42,344 nucleotides of DNA, taken from positions 1-42,344 of the forward strand of contig LNIY01000093.1 in assembly GCA_001449105.1 (NCBI GenBank), read 5' to 3'. Under the pieces are notes generated by a model, which was not told where the DNA came from, made no database searches, and saw nothing but the letters and a program-made list of their open reading frames with translations. The translations under genes were made by a program, and so were the position numbers. The stretch is from Caulobacter vibrioides. GTDB lineage: Bacteria; Pseudomonadota; Alphaproteobacteria; Caulobacterales; Caulobacteraceae. Positions 1 to 8,929 of the stretch are shown here, in pieces; the stretch's first letter is position 1, and the number at the start of each line of letters is the position of its first letter.

Positions 1-110
1 GGCTTTGCCGGGGGTTCCCCACCCGATCCCATTCCGAACTCGGTCGTTAAGTCCCCCTGGGCCAATGGTACTTCGTCTCAAGGCGCGGGAGAGTAGGTCG
101 CCGCCAGGTC
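1..110 (+). rRNA. rrf: 5S ribosomal RNA, 5' end missing
   Basis: The sequence carries conserved 5S landmarks in order: CACCCGATCCCATTCCGAACTC near 21-42, GCCAATGGTACTTCGTCTCAAGG near 61-83 and the closing GGGAGAGTAGGTCGCCGCCAGG ending near 110. By comparison with alphaproteobacterial 5S RNA only about the first 7-10 bases are missing to the left of the window. It is the large-subunit component ending an rRNA operon and is followed by an initiator tRNA gene, the usual alphaproteobacterial arrangement. The exact 3' end is uncertain by a few bases. Confidence 0.93.
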
Positions 111-129
111 CGCTAAAAGGATGCATCAT

Positions 130-176
130 CAACGTTTCAGGCGAAGTGCCTTGCGGTTCGCCGCTCGGAAACGTTG
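130..176 (+). other. Nested stem in the 5S-tRNA spacer
   Basis: A 9-bp perfect inverted repeat (130-138 with 168-176, CAACGTTTC/GAAACGTTG) encloses a second 6-bp stem (140-145 with 157-162, GGCGAA/TTCGCC). It lies between the 5S gene and tRNA-fMet in the same precursor transcript. There is no T-run after it, so a processing stem is more likely than a terminator. That role is inferred. Confidence 0.5.
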
Positions 177-226
177 AAAACAAAGCAAAGAAGTCCAGAA
201 CCCTACTTCACGATCAATACCCCTGC

Positions 227-303
<77 letters not shown>

Positions 304-311
304 AATCTTCT

Positions 312-350
312 ACAAATGGCCCTCGCATCCGCGGGGGCCATTTGTCGTTT
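312..350 (+). terminator. rRNA operon terminator hairpin
   Basis: A 15-bp stem (312-326 with 331-345, outer part ACAAATGGCC/GGCCATTTGT) closes on a 4-nt loop, ATCC. It directly follows tRNA-fMet and is followed by CGTTTCG. The T-tract is poor, but the stem is long and almost entirely paired. It probably ends the rRNA operon transcript. Confidence 0.75.
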
Positions 351-362
351 CGGGATCAGCTC

Positions 363-821
363 ATGACCGACCGCTATCTGGACGACCTGACCGTCGGCGA
401 GACCTGGACGGGCCAGCCGTTCGTGCTCAGCGAGGCCGAGATCCTCGATTTCGCCCGGCTCTACGATCCGCAGCCGATGCATGTCGACCTCGAAGCGGCG
501 ACCGCCGGCCGGTTCGGCGGGATCATCGCCAGCGGCTGGCATGTGGCCTCGCGGGGGATGCGCGAATATGTCGACACCGCCCCGTTCGGCGCCACGCCGA
601 TGCTGGGCATCCGCATCGACGAGCTCGTCTGGCTGAAACCCGTGCGCCCCGGCGACGCCCTGACCGTCCATCGCGAGATCGTCGAGGTTACCCGCTCGCG
701 CTCCAGGCCCGACCGCGGCGTGATCCGCACCTTCACCCGGGTGAGCAACCAGCACGGCGAGCCCGTGCTGACCTTCTTCAACCTGATCCAGATGCCGGCC
801 CATGCGGGCGTGATCCTGTAA
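363..821 (+). CDS. MaoC-family dehydratase
   Basis: A 152-residue single hot-dog-fold protein of the MaoC / (R)-specific enoyl-CoA hydratase family. It opens with a typical YLDDLTVGETW segment and carries the hydratase-type Asp-His pair (D35 and H40 in FARLYDPQPMHVD), then a glycine-rich FGGIIASGWH turn. Related enzymes hydrate enoyl-CoA, either in beta-oxidation or to supply hydroxyacyl-CoA for polyhydroxyalkanoate synthesis; the actual substrate cannot be read from sequence. The ATG at 363 was chosen over upstream in-frame codons because those overlap the tRNA and its terminator. It is monocistronic between the rRNA operon and a serine hydrolase. Confidence 0.88.
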   Translation: MTDRYLDDLTVGETWTGQPFVLSEAEILDFARLYDPQPMHVDLEAATAGRFGGIIASGWHVASRGMREYVDTAPFGATPMLGIRIDELVWLKPVRPGDALTVHREIVEVTRSRSRPDRGVIRTFTRVSNQHGEPVLTFFNLIQMPAHAGVIL

Positions 822-883
822 GGCCGCTTGCCTTCGCGCCCGGCTCGCCCTCAGTCTGCGGGCCTTGCGACTGGGGGCATCGA

Positions 884-2281
884 ATGCGGCGACGGACGGT
901 TCTGGCGGGCGGCGCAACGGCGCTGGCCCTGGCCCTGGCCGGGGCGTCTTCCGCGCTGGCCGCGCCCCTGCCCGCCGACAAGGCCCGCCAGATCGACGCC
1001 ATCGCCGCCGAGGTGCTGGCCGCCACCGGCGCGCCATCGTCCTCGATCGCCATCGTCGAGGACGGCGAACCGGTCTACGCCAAGGCCTACGGCCTGGCGC
1101 GGCTGTCGCCGGCGGCGCCCGCCTCGACCGCCACCCGCTACGGGATCGCCTCGGTCAGCAAGCAGTTCACCGCCGCGGCCGTGCTGCTGCTGGTCGAGGA
1201 CGGCAAGGTCTCGCTGGACGATCCGGTCGGCAAGTACGTCCCCGGCCTGACCGACGGCGACAGGATCACCCTGCGCCAGGTGCTGTCGCACACCGCCGGC
1301 TATCGCGATTACTGGCCCCAGGACTTCGTGTTCGAGGCCATGCGCGCGCCGACCACGCCGCAGAAGATCCTCGACGGCTGGGCGCGGACCCCGCTCGACT
1401 ATCCGCCCGGCGAGCAGTGGCGCTATTCCAACACCGGCTTCGTCATCGCCGGCCTGGTGGTCGAGACGGTGTCGGGCGAGCCGCTTTTCAACGTCCTCAA
1501 GCGCCGGATCTTCGACCCCCTGGGCATGACCGGGGTCACCGAGGACGACACCAAGGCGCTGTCGCCGCCGGACGCCGGCCACTACACCCGCTATGGCCTG
1601 GGCCCCGTGGTCCTGGCCGACAAGGAAGGGCCCGGCTGGCTGTTCGGCGCGGCCGAGCTGGCCATGTCGCCCTCGGACCTGGCGCGCTGGAACCGGGCGA
1701 TGATCCGCCGCGAGTTGCTGAAGCCTTCGTCCTGGGCGGCGATGACCACCTCGGTGGACCTGTCGAACGGCGCCCCGGCCGGCTACGGCCTGGGCGTCTC
1801 GGTCAAGGTGCGCGACGGGGTCACGACGATCAGCCACGGCGGCATGCTGTCGGGCGTGCTGACCAGCAACACCGTCTGGCCGGCCGAGAGGCGGGCGGTG
1901 ACCGTGGTGGCCAACGCCGATTTCGGCGACCCCCAGACGGCCATCTCCCAGCGCATCGCCTTCCTGCTGCGGCCCTCGACTGGACCGACGGCGACGGCGC
2001 GCACCTTGATGGCGCAACTTCAGGCGGGCGCGATCGACCCGGCCCTGCTGACCGCCAACGGCAAGGCCTGGTTCACGGCCGCGCGTCTGGCGGACTTCAA
2101 GGCGAGCCTGGCGCCGCTTGGACCTTTGCGCATGCTCGAGGGCCAAGGCGTCCAAGTGCGCGGCGGCATGACCTGGCATGGTTTCGACGCGACGTTCGGA
2201 ACGCGGACCCTGTCGGTGTCGATGCGGCTGACGCCCGACGGCAAGGTCGAACAGTTCCTGGTCGGACCCAAGGCCGGCTGA
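884..2281 (+). CDS. Exported serine hydrolase, beta-lactamase/penicillin-binding fold
   Basis: A 465-residue protein of the class C beta-lactamase / D-alanyl-D-alanine carboxypeptidase-like superfamily. The N-terminus (MRRRTVLAGG, then an Ala/Leu-rich stretch ending ALAA near residue 27) is a signal peptide with a twin-arginine look. Active-site motifs are in order: SxxK as SVSK (S90, K93), YxN as YSN (181-183), and HGG in SHGGMLSG near residue 319. The last 120 residues form an extra C-terminal domain outside the catalytic core. It should act in the periplasm on a peptide, ester or amide bond; nothing marks it as a true antibiotic-degrading enzyme. The ATG at 884 is preceded by GGGGGC. Confidence 0.87.
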   Translation: MRRRTVLAGGATALALALAGASSALAAPLPADKARQIDAIAAEVLAATGAPSSSIAIVEDGEPVYAKAYGLARLSPAAPASTATRYGIASVSKQFTAAAVLLLVEDGKVSLDDPVGKYVPGLTDGDRITLRQVLSHTAGYRDYWPQDFVFEAMRAPTTPQKILDGWARTPLDYPPGEQWRYSNTGFVIAGLVVETVSGEPLFNVLKRRIFDPLGMTGVTEDDTKALSPPDAGHYTRYGLGPVVLADKEGPGWLFGAAELAMSPSDLARWNRAMIRRELLKPSSWAAMTTSVDLSNGAPAGYGLGVSVKVRDGVTTISHGGMLSGVLTSNTVWPAERRAVTVVANADFGDPQTAISQRIAFLLRPSTGPTATARTLMAQLQAGAIDPALLTANGKAWFTAARLADFKASLAPLGPLRMLEGQGVQVRGGMTWHGFDATFGTRTLSVSMRLTPDGKVEQFLVGPKAG

Positions 2282-2307
2282 GGCGAGGGCTATAGAAGGG
2301 GGCGGCG

Positions 2308-3090
2308 ATGGGCGACGTGTTCGAGGGCTTTGCCCGGTTCGAGTTCGACGACGGCCGCTGGAGCCGCTCGGTCTGGCGGATGGGGACGGGCCCGGCGGTG
2401 ATCGTCGTCCACGAGATCCCCGGCCTGCATCCCGGCGTGCTGGAATTCGCCCGCGAGGTGGCGGCCAGCGGCATGACCGTCTTCTGCCCCAGCCTGTTCG
2501 GCGAGCCGGGACGGCCGGTCAGCCGCGGCTACGGCGCGGCCTCGTCGCTGCAGATCGCCTGCGTGCGGCGTGAGTTCAATCTCTGGCGCGGCGGCAAGTC
2601 GAGTCCGATCGTCGACTGGCTGCGGGCCCTGGCCCGCCAGGTCCACGCCGAATGCGGCGGCAAGGGCGTCGGCGCGGTGGGCATGTGCGTCACCGGCGGC
2701 TTCGCCCTGGCGATGATGACCGAGCCCTGCGTCGTGGCGCCGGTGCTGTCGCAGCCCTCGCTGCCGGTGACGGCCAAGGGCGACCTTGATCTGTCGGCCG
2801 AGGAGCTGGCCTGCGCCAAGCGACGGTTCGAAGCCGAGGACCTGTCGCTGATCGCCCTGCGCTACAAGAGCGACTGGCACGTGCAGGACGGCCGCTTCGA
2901 GCGCCTGAAGGCCGAGTTCGGCGAGCGGGCCGAGCTGATCGAGCTCGAGGACGCCGACGCCAACGGCTATCGGGTGATCCCGCCGCACTCGGTGCTGACG
3001 CTGCACCTGGACCGGGATCGTCCGGACGGGGCGGGGATGCGGGCCGCGCGGCGGGTGGTGGCGTTCTTCAGGGAACGGACGGGGGCGTGA
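2308..3090 (+). CDS. Dienelactone hydrolase family protein
   Basis: A 260-residue cytoplasmic alpha/beta hydrolase. It shows the dienelactone-hydrolase signature: a Glu in VHEIPGL (E36), a nucleophile Cys in GMCVTGG (C127) in place of the usual Ser, and a His in PPHSVLT near residue 229. Classical members open dienelactones in chloroaromatic degradation, but many chromosomal copies act on unknown esters and no aromatic pathway genes lie nearby. It follows the serine hydrolase by 26 bp and may be co-transcribed. A palindromic repeat starts a few bases after the stop. Confidence 0.88.
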   Translation: MGDVFEGFARFEFDDGRWSRSVWRMGTGPAVIVVHEIPGLHPGVLEFAREVAASGMTVFCPSLFGEPGRPVSRGYGAASSLQIACVRREFNLWRGGKSSPIVDWLRALARQVHAECGGKGVGAVGMCVTGGFALAMMTEPCVVAPVLSQPSLPVTAKGDLDLSAEELACAKRRFEAEDLSLIALRYKSDWHVQDGRFERLKAEFGERAELIELEDADANGYRVIPPHSVLTLHLDRDRPDGAGMRAARRVVAFFRERTGA

Positions 3091-3096
3091 GCTAAA

Positions 3097-3230
3097 CCCT
3101 CCCCCAGAAGGGGGAGGTGGCCCGGAGGGCCGGAGGGGGAAGGGGCAGCCGACGTTCAGCTCGCTCCAACCTTCGAAATCACGTCCCCCTCCGTCGGCTT
3201 CGCCGACACCTCCCCCTTCAGGGGGAGGAT
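3097..3230. repeat. Composite double-hairpin palindromic repeat, copy A
   Basis: Two head-to-head units. The left unit reads CCTCCCCCAGAAGGGGGAGG, then GGCCCGGAGGGCC, then GGAGGGGG. The right unit (near 3184-3230) is the same layout inverted: CCCCCTCCG, the hairpin GTCGGCTTCGCCGAC, then CCTCCCCCTTCAGGGGGAGG. Each unit is thus a C-rich hairpin plus a variable hairpin plus a G-run. Related copies are at 18052-18243 and 31568-31754. This copy lies between two genes in the same direction. Confidence 0.8.
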
Positions 3231-3338
3231 CGTTTGCCTGGACTTTTCCACATTACGCGCCTAGACACCGCGCCTTCGATTTTCCCCCGCGCTACCGGCG
3301 TTCGATCCGCCGGCCGGGCTGCAAAGGCTATCCGCGCC

Positions 3339-3815
3339 ATGAAGCGCCATTCCGACAAACCCAAGAGTGGGCCGACCGGTCCCTCGCAACGCCAGCTCCG
3401 CGCCGGCGAACTGATCCGTCACGCCCTGGTCGACATCCTTCGCGAGGAGGAGCTGCAGGACGAGGCCCTGACGGGCGTCACCATCACCGTCTCCGAAGTG
3501 CGCATGAGCCCTGACCTGCGGCACGCCGTCTGCTTCGTCGAGCCGCTGGGCGCGGGCCTGGCCGACCACGGCGCGGGCCAGAACGTCGACGAGATCATCA
3601 AGGGCCTCAACCGCGTCTCGAAGTTCCTGCGCGGGCGCCTGGGCCGCTCGATCGACATGAAGTTCACGCCCGACCTGAAGTTCCTCCACGACGAGAGCTT
3701 CGGCACGGCCGCCTACATGGACAAGCTGTTCCTCGATCCGCGGGTGCGCCAGGACACCGAGCGCCGCCTGTCCGACGTCCTGGACGACGAAGGCGATATT
3801 CGGGACGAGAACTGA
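3339..3815 (+). CDS. rbfA: 30S ribosome-binding factor A
   Basis: A 158-residue single KH-like-domain protein that binds pre-30S subunits and helps mature the 5' end of 16S rRNA. Recognisable RbfA blocks are RQLRAGELIRHALVDIL near the start, VTITVSEVRMSPDLRHAVCFV, and KFTPDLKFLHDESF toward the end. The alphaproteobacterial style acidic tail (DVLDDEGDIRDEN) is present. The ATG at 3339 is the only start that gives the family N-terminus; the Shine-Dalgarno is weak. It heads rbfA-truB-rpsO-pnp, with truB beginning 3 bp after its stop. infB, often directly upstream of rbfA in bacteria, is not in this window. Confidence 0.95.
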   Translation: MKRHSDKPKSGPTGPSQRQLRAGELIRHALVDILREEELQDEALTGVTITVSEVRMSPDLRHAVCFVEPLGAGLADHGAGQNVDEIIKGLNRVSKFLRGRLGRSIDMKFTPDLKFLHDESFGTAAYMDKLFLDPRVRQDTERRLSDVLDDEGDIRDEN

Positions 3816-3818
3816 GCC

Positions 3819-4751
3819 ATGGCGCGCCGCAAGAAGGGTGACGCGGTCTCGGGCTGGGTGTGCCTGGACAAGCCCTACGACCTGACCTCGACCAGCGCCG
3901 TCTCCCGCGTGCGCCGGGCGTTCAACGCCCAGAAGGCCGGCCATGCCGGCACGCTGGACCCGCTGGCGACGGGGATCCTGCCGCTGGCTCTGGGCGAGGC
4001 GACCAAGACCGTCCCGTTCCTGATGGACGCCGACAAGGCCTATCGCTTCACCATCGCCTGGGGTCGCTCGACCACCACCCTCGACCGTGAGGGCGAGACC
4101 ACCGGCGAGAGCGACGTGCGTCCGGCGGTCGAGGCGATCGAGGCCGCCCTGCCGGCCTTCGTCGGCGAGGTCGACCAGGTGCCGCCGAACTTCTCGGCCA
4201 TCAAGGTCGACGGCGAGCGGGCCTACGACCTGGCCCGCGACGGGGTCGAGTTCGAGCTGGCCACCCGCAAGGTGACCATCCACGCCCTGCGCGTGCTGTC
4301 GGTTCCCGACGGCGATCACGTGGAGCTGGAGATGGAGTGCGGCAAGGGCACCTATGTGCGCGCCGTGGTCCGCGATCTGGCCGTCGCGCTGGGCGCCTGT
4401 GGACATGTCAGCCAGCTTCGCCGAACGCGGGTGGGCCAGTTCTCCGAGGAAACGGCGATAAGTCTGGAAACTCTAGAGAATTTGAGCTATGAGGCCCGAC
4501 TGTCGGAGGCATTGCTTCCGGTCGAGACCGCGCTGGACGACATCCCGGCGTTGGCCGTGACCGACGAAGACGCCTTCCGGCTTGCGCAAGGACGCGCCAT
4601 CGTTCTGCTACCCAGGCAGGTGGAAACGCTGAAAGCCGAGCTTACGCCCGGCGATCGCACCGTTTCCGCCATGTCCGGAGAACGCCTGGTGGCCTTGTGC
4701 GAGATGCGCGCCGGAAAGCTCAATCCGGTGCGGGTCTTCCAACTCACCTGA
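3819..4751 (+). CDS. truB: tRNA pseudouridine(55) synthase
   Basis: A 310-residue enzyme converting U55 in the T-loop of tRNAs to pseudouridine. The diagnostic motif [16 protein letters not shown] sits at residues 41-56 with the catalytic Asp at D47. The [11 protein letters not shown] segment before it and the [12 protein letters not shown] block after it are family hallmarks. A C-terminal extension of about 80 residues (the PUA-like region) completes a normal length. It starts 3 bp after rbfA and ends 14 bp before rpsO, so the block is read as one operon. Confidence 0.97.
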   Translation: MARRKKGDAVSGWVCLDKPYDLTSTSAVSRVRRAFNAQKAGHAGTLDPLATGILPLALGEATKTVPFLMDADKAYRFTIAWGRSTTTLDREGETTGESDVRPAVEAIEAALPAFVGEVDQVPPNFSAIKVDGERAYDLARDGVEFELATRKVTIHALRVLSVPDGDHVELEMECGKGTYVRAVVRDLAVALGACGHVSQLRRTRVGQFSEETAISLETLENLSYEARLSEALLPVETALDDIPALAVTDEDAFRLAQGRAIVLLPRQVETLKAELTPGDRTVSAMSGERLVALCEMRAGKLNPVRVFQLT

Positions 4752-4765
4752 GCGGAGACAACCCG

Positions 4766-5035
4766 ATGTCGATCACTGCCGAGCGCAAGAGCGCTCTTAT
4801 CGCCGAGCACGCCCGCACCGAGGGTGACACCGGCAGCGCCGAAGTCCAGGTCGCGATCCTCTCGGAGCGCATCTCGAACCTGACCGAGCACTTCAAGACC
4901 CACAAGAAGGACAACCACAGCCGTCGTGGCCTGCTGAAGCTGGTTTCCCAGCGTCGCCGTCTCCTCGACCACCTGAAGAAGTCCGATGAAGGCCGTTACG
5001 CGGCTCTCATCGAGAAGCTGGGTCTGCGCCGCTAA
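4766..5035 (+). CDS. rpsO: 30S ribosomal protein S15
   Basis: An 89-residue S15, full length. It starts [12 protein letters not shown] and has the invariant blocks [32 protein letters not shown] and [10 protein letters not shown], ending IEKLGLRR. S15 is a primary binder of the 16S central domain and organises the platform of the 30S subunit. GCGGAG lies 9 bp before the ATG. The rpsO-pnp linkage is ancient; in Escherichia coli S15 represses its own translation through a leader pseudoknot. I could not identify that structure in the 14-bp gap here. Confidence 0.98.
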   Translation: MSITAERKSALIAEHARTEGDTGSAEVQVAILSERISNLTEHFKTHKKDNHSRRGLLKLVSQRRRLLDHLKKSDEGRYAALIEKLGLRR

Positions 5036-5044
5036 GGCGCATTT

Positions 5045-5072
5045 CCGCCGCCTTACCCCGGTAAGGCGGCGG
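5045..5072 (+). promoter_or_regulatory. Strong hairpin between rpsO and pnp
   Basis: CCGCCGCCTTACC (5045-5057) pairs perfectly with GGTAAGGCGGCGG (5060-5072), a near loopless 13-bp stem. It begins 9 bases after the rpsO stop and is followed by AACGCTATTTGGG, not a clean T-run. It could be a partial terminator, a 3'-end stabiliser of rpsO mRNA, or the RNase III-cleaved leader stem known for pnp autoregulation in enterobacteria. The sequence alone does not decide between these. Confidence 0.6.
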
Positions 5073-5286
5073 AACGCTATTTGGGATCAGCCGTCTCGAG
5101 ACAGGCCGAGGCGGAGGGTCCAAGGGTTTCGCTCCTGACGGGGCGGCGCCCCGTACGTGCGAGGGTTCACGTCCTCAAACCCCCGCCTGTCGCATTAGGA
5201 TGAGGATCATCGGGCCGGCTTCCGTTAGCCGTCCGCCCCTGTCCGCCCCCGACGGGAATCCGCCCGCGGGAACCGAAAGAAGAAAA

Positions 5287-7437
5287 ATGTTCGATATCAA
5301 GCGCAAGACGATCGAGTGGGGCGGCAAGACGCTCGTCCTCGAAACCGGTCGCATCGCCCGTCAAGCCGACGGCGCCGTTCTGGCCACCATGGGCGAAACC
5401 GTCGTCCTGGCCACCGCCGTGTTCGCCAAGAAGGCGAAGCCCGGCCAAGATTTCTTCCCGCTGACGGTCAACTACCAGGAAAAGACCTTCGCGGCCGGCA
5501 AGATCCCGGGCGGCTACTTCAAGCGTGAAGGCCGTCCGTCGGAAAAGGAGACCCTGGTCTCCCGCCTGATCGACCGTCCGATCCGCCCGCTGTTCGTCAA
5601 GGGCTTCAAGAACGAAGTCCAGGTCGTCGTCACCGTGCTGCAGCACGACCTCGAGAACGATCCCGACATCATCGGCATGGTCGCCGCCTCGGCCGCCCTG
5701 ACCCTGTCGGGCGCCCCGTTCATGGGCCCGATCGGCGCGGCTCGCGTCGGCTGGGTGAACGGCGAATACGTGCTGAACCCGACGCTCGACGAGCTGAAGG
5801 AAAGCGCGATGGACCTGGTCGTGGCCGGCACCGCCGACGCCGTGATGATGGTCGAAAGCGAAATCAAGGAACTCTCGGAAGAGATCGTCCTGGGCGGCGT
5901 CAACTTCGCCCACCAGCAGATGCAGGCCGTTATCGACGGCATCATCGACCTGGCCGAGCACGCCGCCAAGGAGCCGTTCGACTTCCAGGCCGAAGACACC
6001 GACGCCCTGAAGGCCGAAGTGAAGAACGCCGTCGGCAAGGATCTGGCTGACGCCTACAAGATCCAGGCCAAGGGCGACCGCGTCGCCGCCCTGGGCGCCG
6101 CCAAGACCAAGGCCATCGAGACCTTCGCCAAGAGCGACACGAACCCGGCTGGCATCGACCCGCTGAAGCTGGTCTCGGTGTTCAAGGAACTGGAAGCCGA
6201 CATCGTTCGTCGCTCGATCCTCGACACCGGCATCCGCATCGACGGCCGCACCGTCGACAAGGTCCGTCCGATCCTGGGCGAAGTCGGCATCCTGCCGCGC
6301 ACCCACGGCTCGGCCCTGTTCACCCGCGGCGAGACGCAAGCCATCGTCGTGGCCACCCTGGGCACCGGCGACGACGAGCAGTTCATCGACGCCCTGGAAG
6401 GCACCTACAAGGAATCCTTCCTGCTGCACTACAACTTCCCCCCCTACTCGGTGGGTGAGACGGGCCGCATGGGCTCGCCGGGCCGCCGCGAAATCGGCCA
6501 CGGCAAGCTGGCCTGGCGCGCCCTGCGCCCGATGCTGCCGGCCAAGGAAGACTTCCCCTACACCATCCGCCTGGTCTCCGAGATCACCGAGTCGAACGGC
6601 TCGTCCTCGATGGCCACGGTCTGCGGTTCGTCGCTGGCCATGATGGACGCCGGCGTGCCGCTGGTCCGTCCGGTGTCGGGCATCGCCATGGGCCTGATCC
6701 TCGAAAAGGACGGCTTCGCCGTTCTGTCCGACATCCTGGGTGACGAAGATCACCTGGGCGACATGGACTTCAAGGTCGCCGGCACCAGCGAAGGCCTGAC
6801 CTCGCTGCAGATGGACATCAAGATCGCCGGCATCACGCCCGCGATCATGGAGCAGGCCCTGGCTCAAGCCAAGGAAGGCCGCGCTCACATCCTCGGCGAG
6901 ATGAACAAGGCCATGGAAGCGCCGCGTGAAGACGTCGGCGAGTTCGCTCCGAAGATCGAGACCATCACCATCCCGACCGACAAGATCCGGGAAGTGATCG
7001 GCACCGGCGGCAAGGTGATCCGCGAGATCGTCGCCACCACCGGCGCCAAGGTCGACATCAACGACGAAGGCACCGTGAAGGTCTCGGCCTCGGACGGCGC
7101 CAAGATCAAGGCCGCGATCGACTGGATCAAGTCGATCACGCAGGAAGCTGAAGTCGGCGCGATCTACGACGGCAAGGTCGTCAAGGTCGTCGATTTCGGC
7201 GCCTTCGTGAACTTCTTCGGCGCCAAGGACGGCCTCGTCCACGTCAGCCAGATCAGCAACGAACGCGTCGCCAAGCCGTCGGACGTGCTGAAGGAAGGCC
7301 AGATGGTCAAGGTGAAGCTCCTGGGCTTCGACGACCGCGGCAAGACCAAGCTGTCGATGAAGGTCGTCGACCAGACGACGGGCGAAGACCTGTCGAAGAA
7401 GGCCGAAGTGTCCCCGGAGGAAGCCGTCAACACCTGA
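5287..7437 (+). CDS. pnp: Polyribonucleotide nucleotidyltransferase (PNPase)
   Basis: A 716-residue 3'-5' phosphorolytic exoribonuclease and degradosome partner of RNase E. Domain order is RNase PH 1 (about 12-145, with [17 protein letters not shown]), an all-helical linker, RNase PH 2 (about 310-540, with [10 protein letters not shown] near 438 and the catalytic block [16 protein letters not shown] near 490), a KH domain (about 556-620, IGTGGKVI loop) and an S1 domain (about 624-694, [10 protein letters not shown]). The ATG at 5287 follows AAGAAGAAAA. An upstream in-frame ATG at 5200 would add 29 non-family residues and is rejected. A 250-bp leader separates it from rpsO. Confidence 0.98.
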   Translation: MFDIKRKTIEWGGKTLVLETGRIARQADGAVLATMGETVVLATAVFAKKAKPGQDFFPLTVNYQEKTFAAGKIPGGYFKREGRPSEKETLVSRLIDRPIRPLFVKGFKNEVQVVVTVLQHDLENDPDIIGMVAASAALTLSGAPFMGPIGAARVGWVNGEYVLNPTLDELKESAMDLVVAGTADAVMMVESEIKELSEEIVLGGVNFAHQQMQAVIDGIIDLAEHAAKEPFDFQAEDTDALKAEVKNAVGKDLADAYKIQAKGDRVAALGAAKTKAIETFAKSDTNPAGIDPLKLVSVFKELEADIVRRSILDTGIRIDGRTVDKVRPILGEVGILPRTHGSALFTRGETQAIVVATLGTGDDEQFIDALEGTYKESFLLHYNFPPYSVGETGRMGSPGRREIGHGKLAWRALRPMLPAKEDFPYTIRLVSEITESNGSSSMATVCGSSLAMMDAGVPLVRPVSGIAMGLILEKDGFAVLSDILGDEDHLGDMDFKVAGTSEGLTSLQMDIKIAGITPAIMEQALAQAKEGRAHILGEMNKAMEAPREDVGEFAPKIETITIPTDKIREVIGTGGKVIREIVATTGAKVDINDEGTVKVSASDGAKIKAAIDWIKSITQEAEVGAIYDGKVVKVVDFGAFVNFFGAKDGLVHVSQISNERVAKPSDVLKEGQMVKVKLLGFDDRGKTKLSMKVVDQTTGEDLSKKAEVSPEEAVNT

Positions 7438-7467
7438 TGACGGCTTTCAGGGCGACCTGAAAAGCAG

Positions 7468-7498
7468 CGGGCGGCTCCGAAAGGGGCCGCCCGTTTTT
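7468..7498 (+). terminator. Intrinsic terminator after pnp
   Basis: CGGGCGGCTCC (7468-7478) pairs with GGGGCCGCCCG (7483-7493) across a stable GAAA tetraloop, with one T-G pair. TTTTT follows at 7494-7498. It lies 31 bp after the pnp stop and should end the rbfA-truB-rpsO-pnp transcript. Confidence 0.95.
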
Positions 7499-7592
7499 CG
7501 TTCTGCGAGCAGAAATAAAAGCTTCACCATAATTCTCTGGACAATTCCCGGTTGCGAACTCACGTTTTAGATGAGCAGCGCCGGGGGGTGAT

Positions 7593-8402
7593 ATGCGACT
7601 GGGGATGGTTTGGCTGGCGATCGGCGTTTCGATCGCTTTCGGAGCGCACGCGCGTGCGCAGGTGATCACGTCGGTGGCCTGCAAGGCGCCGGCGCAGCAA
7701 AGCGGCACGATCTACAAGCGCTTCACCGACGTGGCCGGCTATGGCGCATCCAACAGCATCGGCGACGTCGACATCCGCATAGCCCAACTGGCGGCCACGC
7801 ACAGTGTCTGCCTGGGCGAGCGGGACGCACGGCTGAGGTTCGAGGGCAGCCTGTCGATCGTCGACGTCGATGGCGGCGGCGACGCCCGTGGCGGGCTCGC
7901 CGGCGTCGGCCTGCAGTTCGCCCTGGGATCGCGGGGCTCGGCCACGCCGATCGTGCGGCTGGGCTATGAGGACTTCGAGCGCGGCGACGACCAGGTCGTG
8001 GCCGACGTCGCCGTGATGCTGGCGACCACCATCCAGGCCGGCGGCGGCCCTCCCGGCAAGGAGCCGCTGCTCGTCCTGGAGTGGACGCCCGAATACACCA
8101 GCCGACAGTCGACCGCGGCCCTGAACCAGGGCCTGCGCTTCGACAACGCGGCTTTCACCAACTACGCGGCCATCGGCTATGACACGCAGCTCGGACAGAA
8201 TTTCCGCGGCCGGGTCGGCCTGGGCCATCGCTACATTGGCGGCGACAATCTGGTCAGCTCGATCGGCACGCTCTCGGCGTCGTTCCGCCCGATCTCGCTG
8301 GACTGCGGCGGCTACTGCTGGAACTTCGAGGTCTCCTACAGCCGCGGCGACCACGACTACGAAGGCCTGATGATCGGCGTCGCCCGCCGCTTCGGTCGAT
8401 AG
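7593..8402 (+). CDS. Exported protein, possible outer-membrane beta-barrel
   Basis: I do not recognise this 269-residue protein. It has a signal peptide (MRLGMVWLAIGVSIAFGAHARAQ, cleavage near residue 23). The mature part alternates hydrophobic and polar residues in short strands separated by Gly/Asp turns, many starting or ending with Tyr or Phe (VRLGYEDFE, FRGRVGLGHRYIG, FEVSYSRGDHDYEG). It ends in a strand, GLMIGVARRFGR, resembling a barrel C-terminus. Four Cys could form disulfides. It is the first gene of a four-gene run, followed 11 bp later by a two-helix membrane protein. Barrel fold is inference from pattern only. Confidence 0.7.
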   Translation: MRLGMVWLAIGVSIAFGAHARAQVITSVACKAPAQQSGTIYKRFTDVAGYGASNSIGDVDIRIAQLAATHSVCLGERDARLRFEGSLSIVDVDGGGDARGGLAGVGLQFALGSRGSATPIVRLGYEDFERGDDQVVADVAVMLATTIQAGGGPPGKEPLLVLEWTPEYTSRQSTAALNQGLRFDNAAFTNYAAIGYDTQLGQNFRGRVGLGHRYIGGDNLVSSIGTLSASFRPISLDCGGYCWNFEVSYSRGDHDYEGLMIGVARRFGR

Positions 8403-8413
8403 GGGGAAGCGCG

Positions 8414-8929
8414 ATGGATTTCCCCAGCATCGCCGATTGGTCGAAATACGGGATCGGCGCCACCGCCTGCCTGGGCCTGGCGGCCCTCCTGTTCAGCGTC
8501 CTTGGGAATACGCTTCCCAATCCGCTGAAGGCCAAGAAGGAAGAGTTTCAGTTCTTCGTGCTGATCGCCGTCCTCTTCCTCGCGAGCGTCGCGGGGGCGG
8601 CGTTCTTCGTCGAGGGCAAGCGACAGGTCGACCTGAAGCCGTTGAAGGCGGCCCAGGAAATGGTCAAGGGGCGCTGGTACATCGTGCATTCCGACGGCAG
8701 CGGCAGTTGCGCCGACGCTCAGGACTTCGTTCTGGAGGACGACCTGATCCTGGTCGTGTCCCGGGACGACAAGTTTCCTTATGTCCACGATACCAAGCTA
8801 TTGGGCGGCGGCGTACTTTACGCTGTCGAAAAGACGACTGGCGTTCGCTCCATATACTACAAGGACGGAGATGTCCTCATGGAGAAAATGGCCAGTGAAG
8901 GCGTCGTGCGGCGGAGGAAGTGCCCATGA
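8414..8929 (+). CDS. Two-helix membrane protein, unknown function
   Basis: A 171-residue protein without recognisable family. Two hydrophobic helices lie near residues 12-31 and 45-67. A soluble part follows, probably on the far side from the short loop and probably periplasmic, holding two Cys (one in GSCADAQDF, one near the C-terminus). It may sense or modify something at the envelope, but nothing catalytic is visible. It is second in the four-gene run and its TGA stop overlaps the next ATG in an ATGA, which implies translational coupling. Confidence 0.72.
   Translation: MDFPSIADWSKYGIGATACLGLAALLFSVLGNTLPNPLKAKKEEFQFFVLIAVLFLASVAGAAFFVEGKRQVDLKPLKAAQEMVKGRWYIVHSDGSGSCADAQDFVLEDDLILVVSRDDKFPYVHDTKLLGGGVLYAVEKTTGVRSIYYKDGDVLMEKMASEGVVRRRKCP

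Noticed and set aside
851..2295. Long frames on both strands over the serine hydrolase
   Set aside because: They are Arg/Ala/Gly-rich or His/Gln-rich shadows; only the 884-2281 frame has SxxK, YxN, HGG and a signal peptide.
5167..7242. 691-codon open frame opposite pnp
   Set aside because: It mirrors the codons of an unmistakable pnp gene; its His/Asp/Val/Leu-rich composition is what GC-rich antisense reading gives, and it has no family features.
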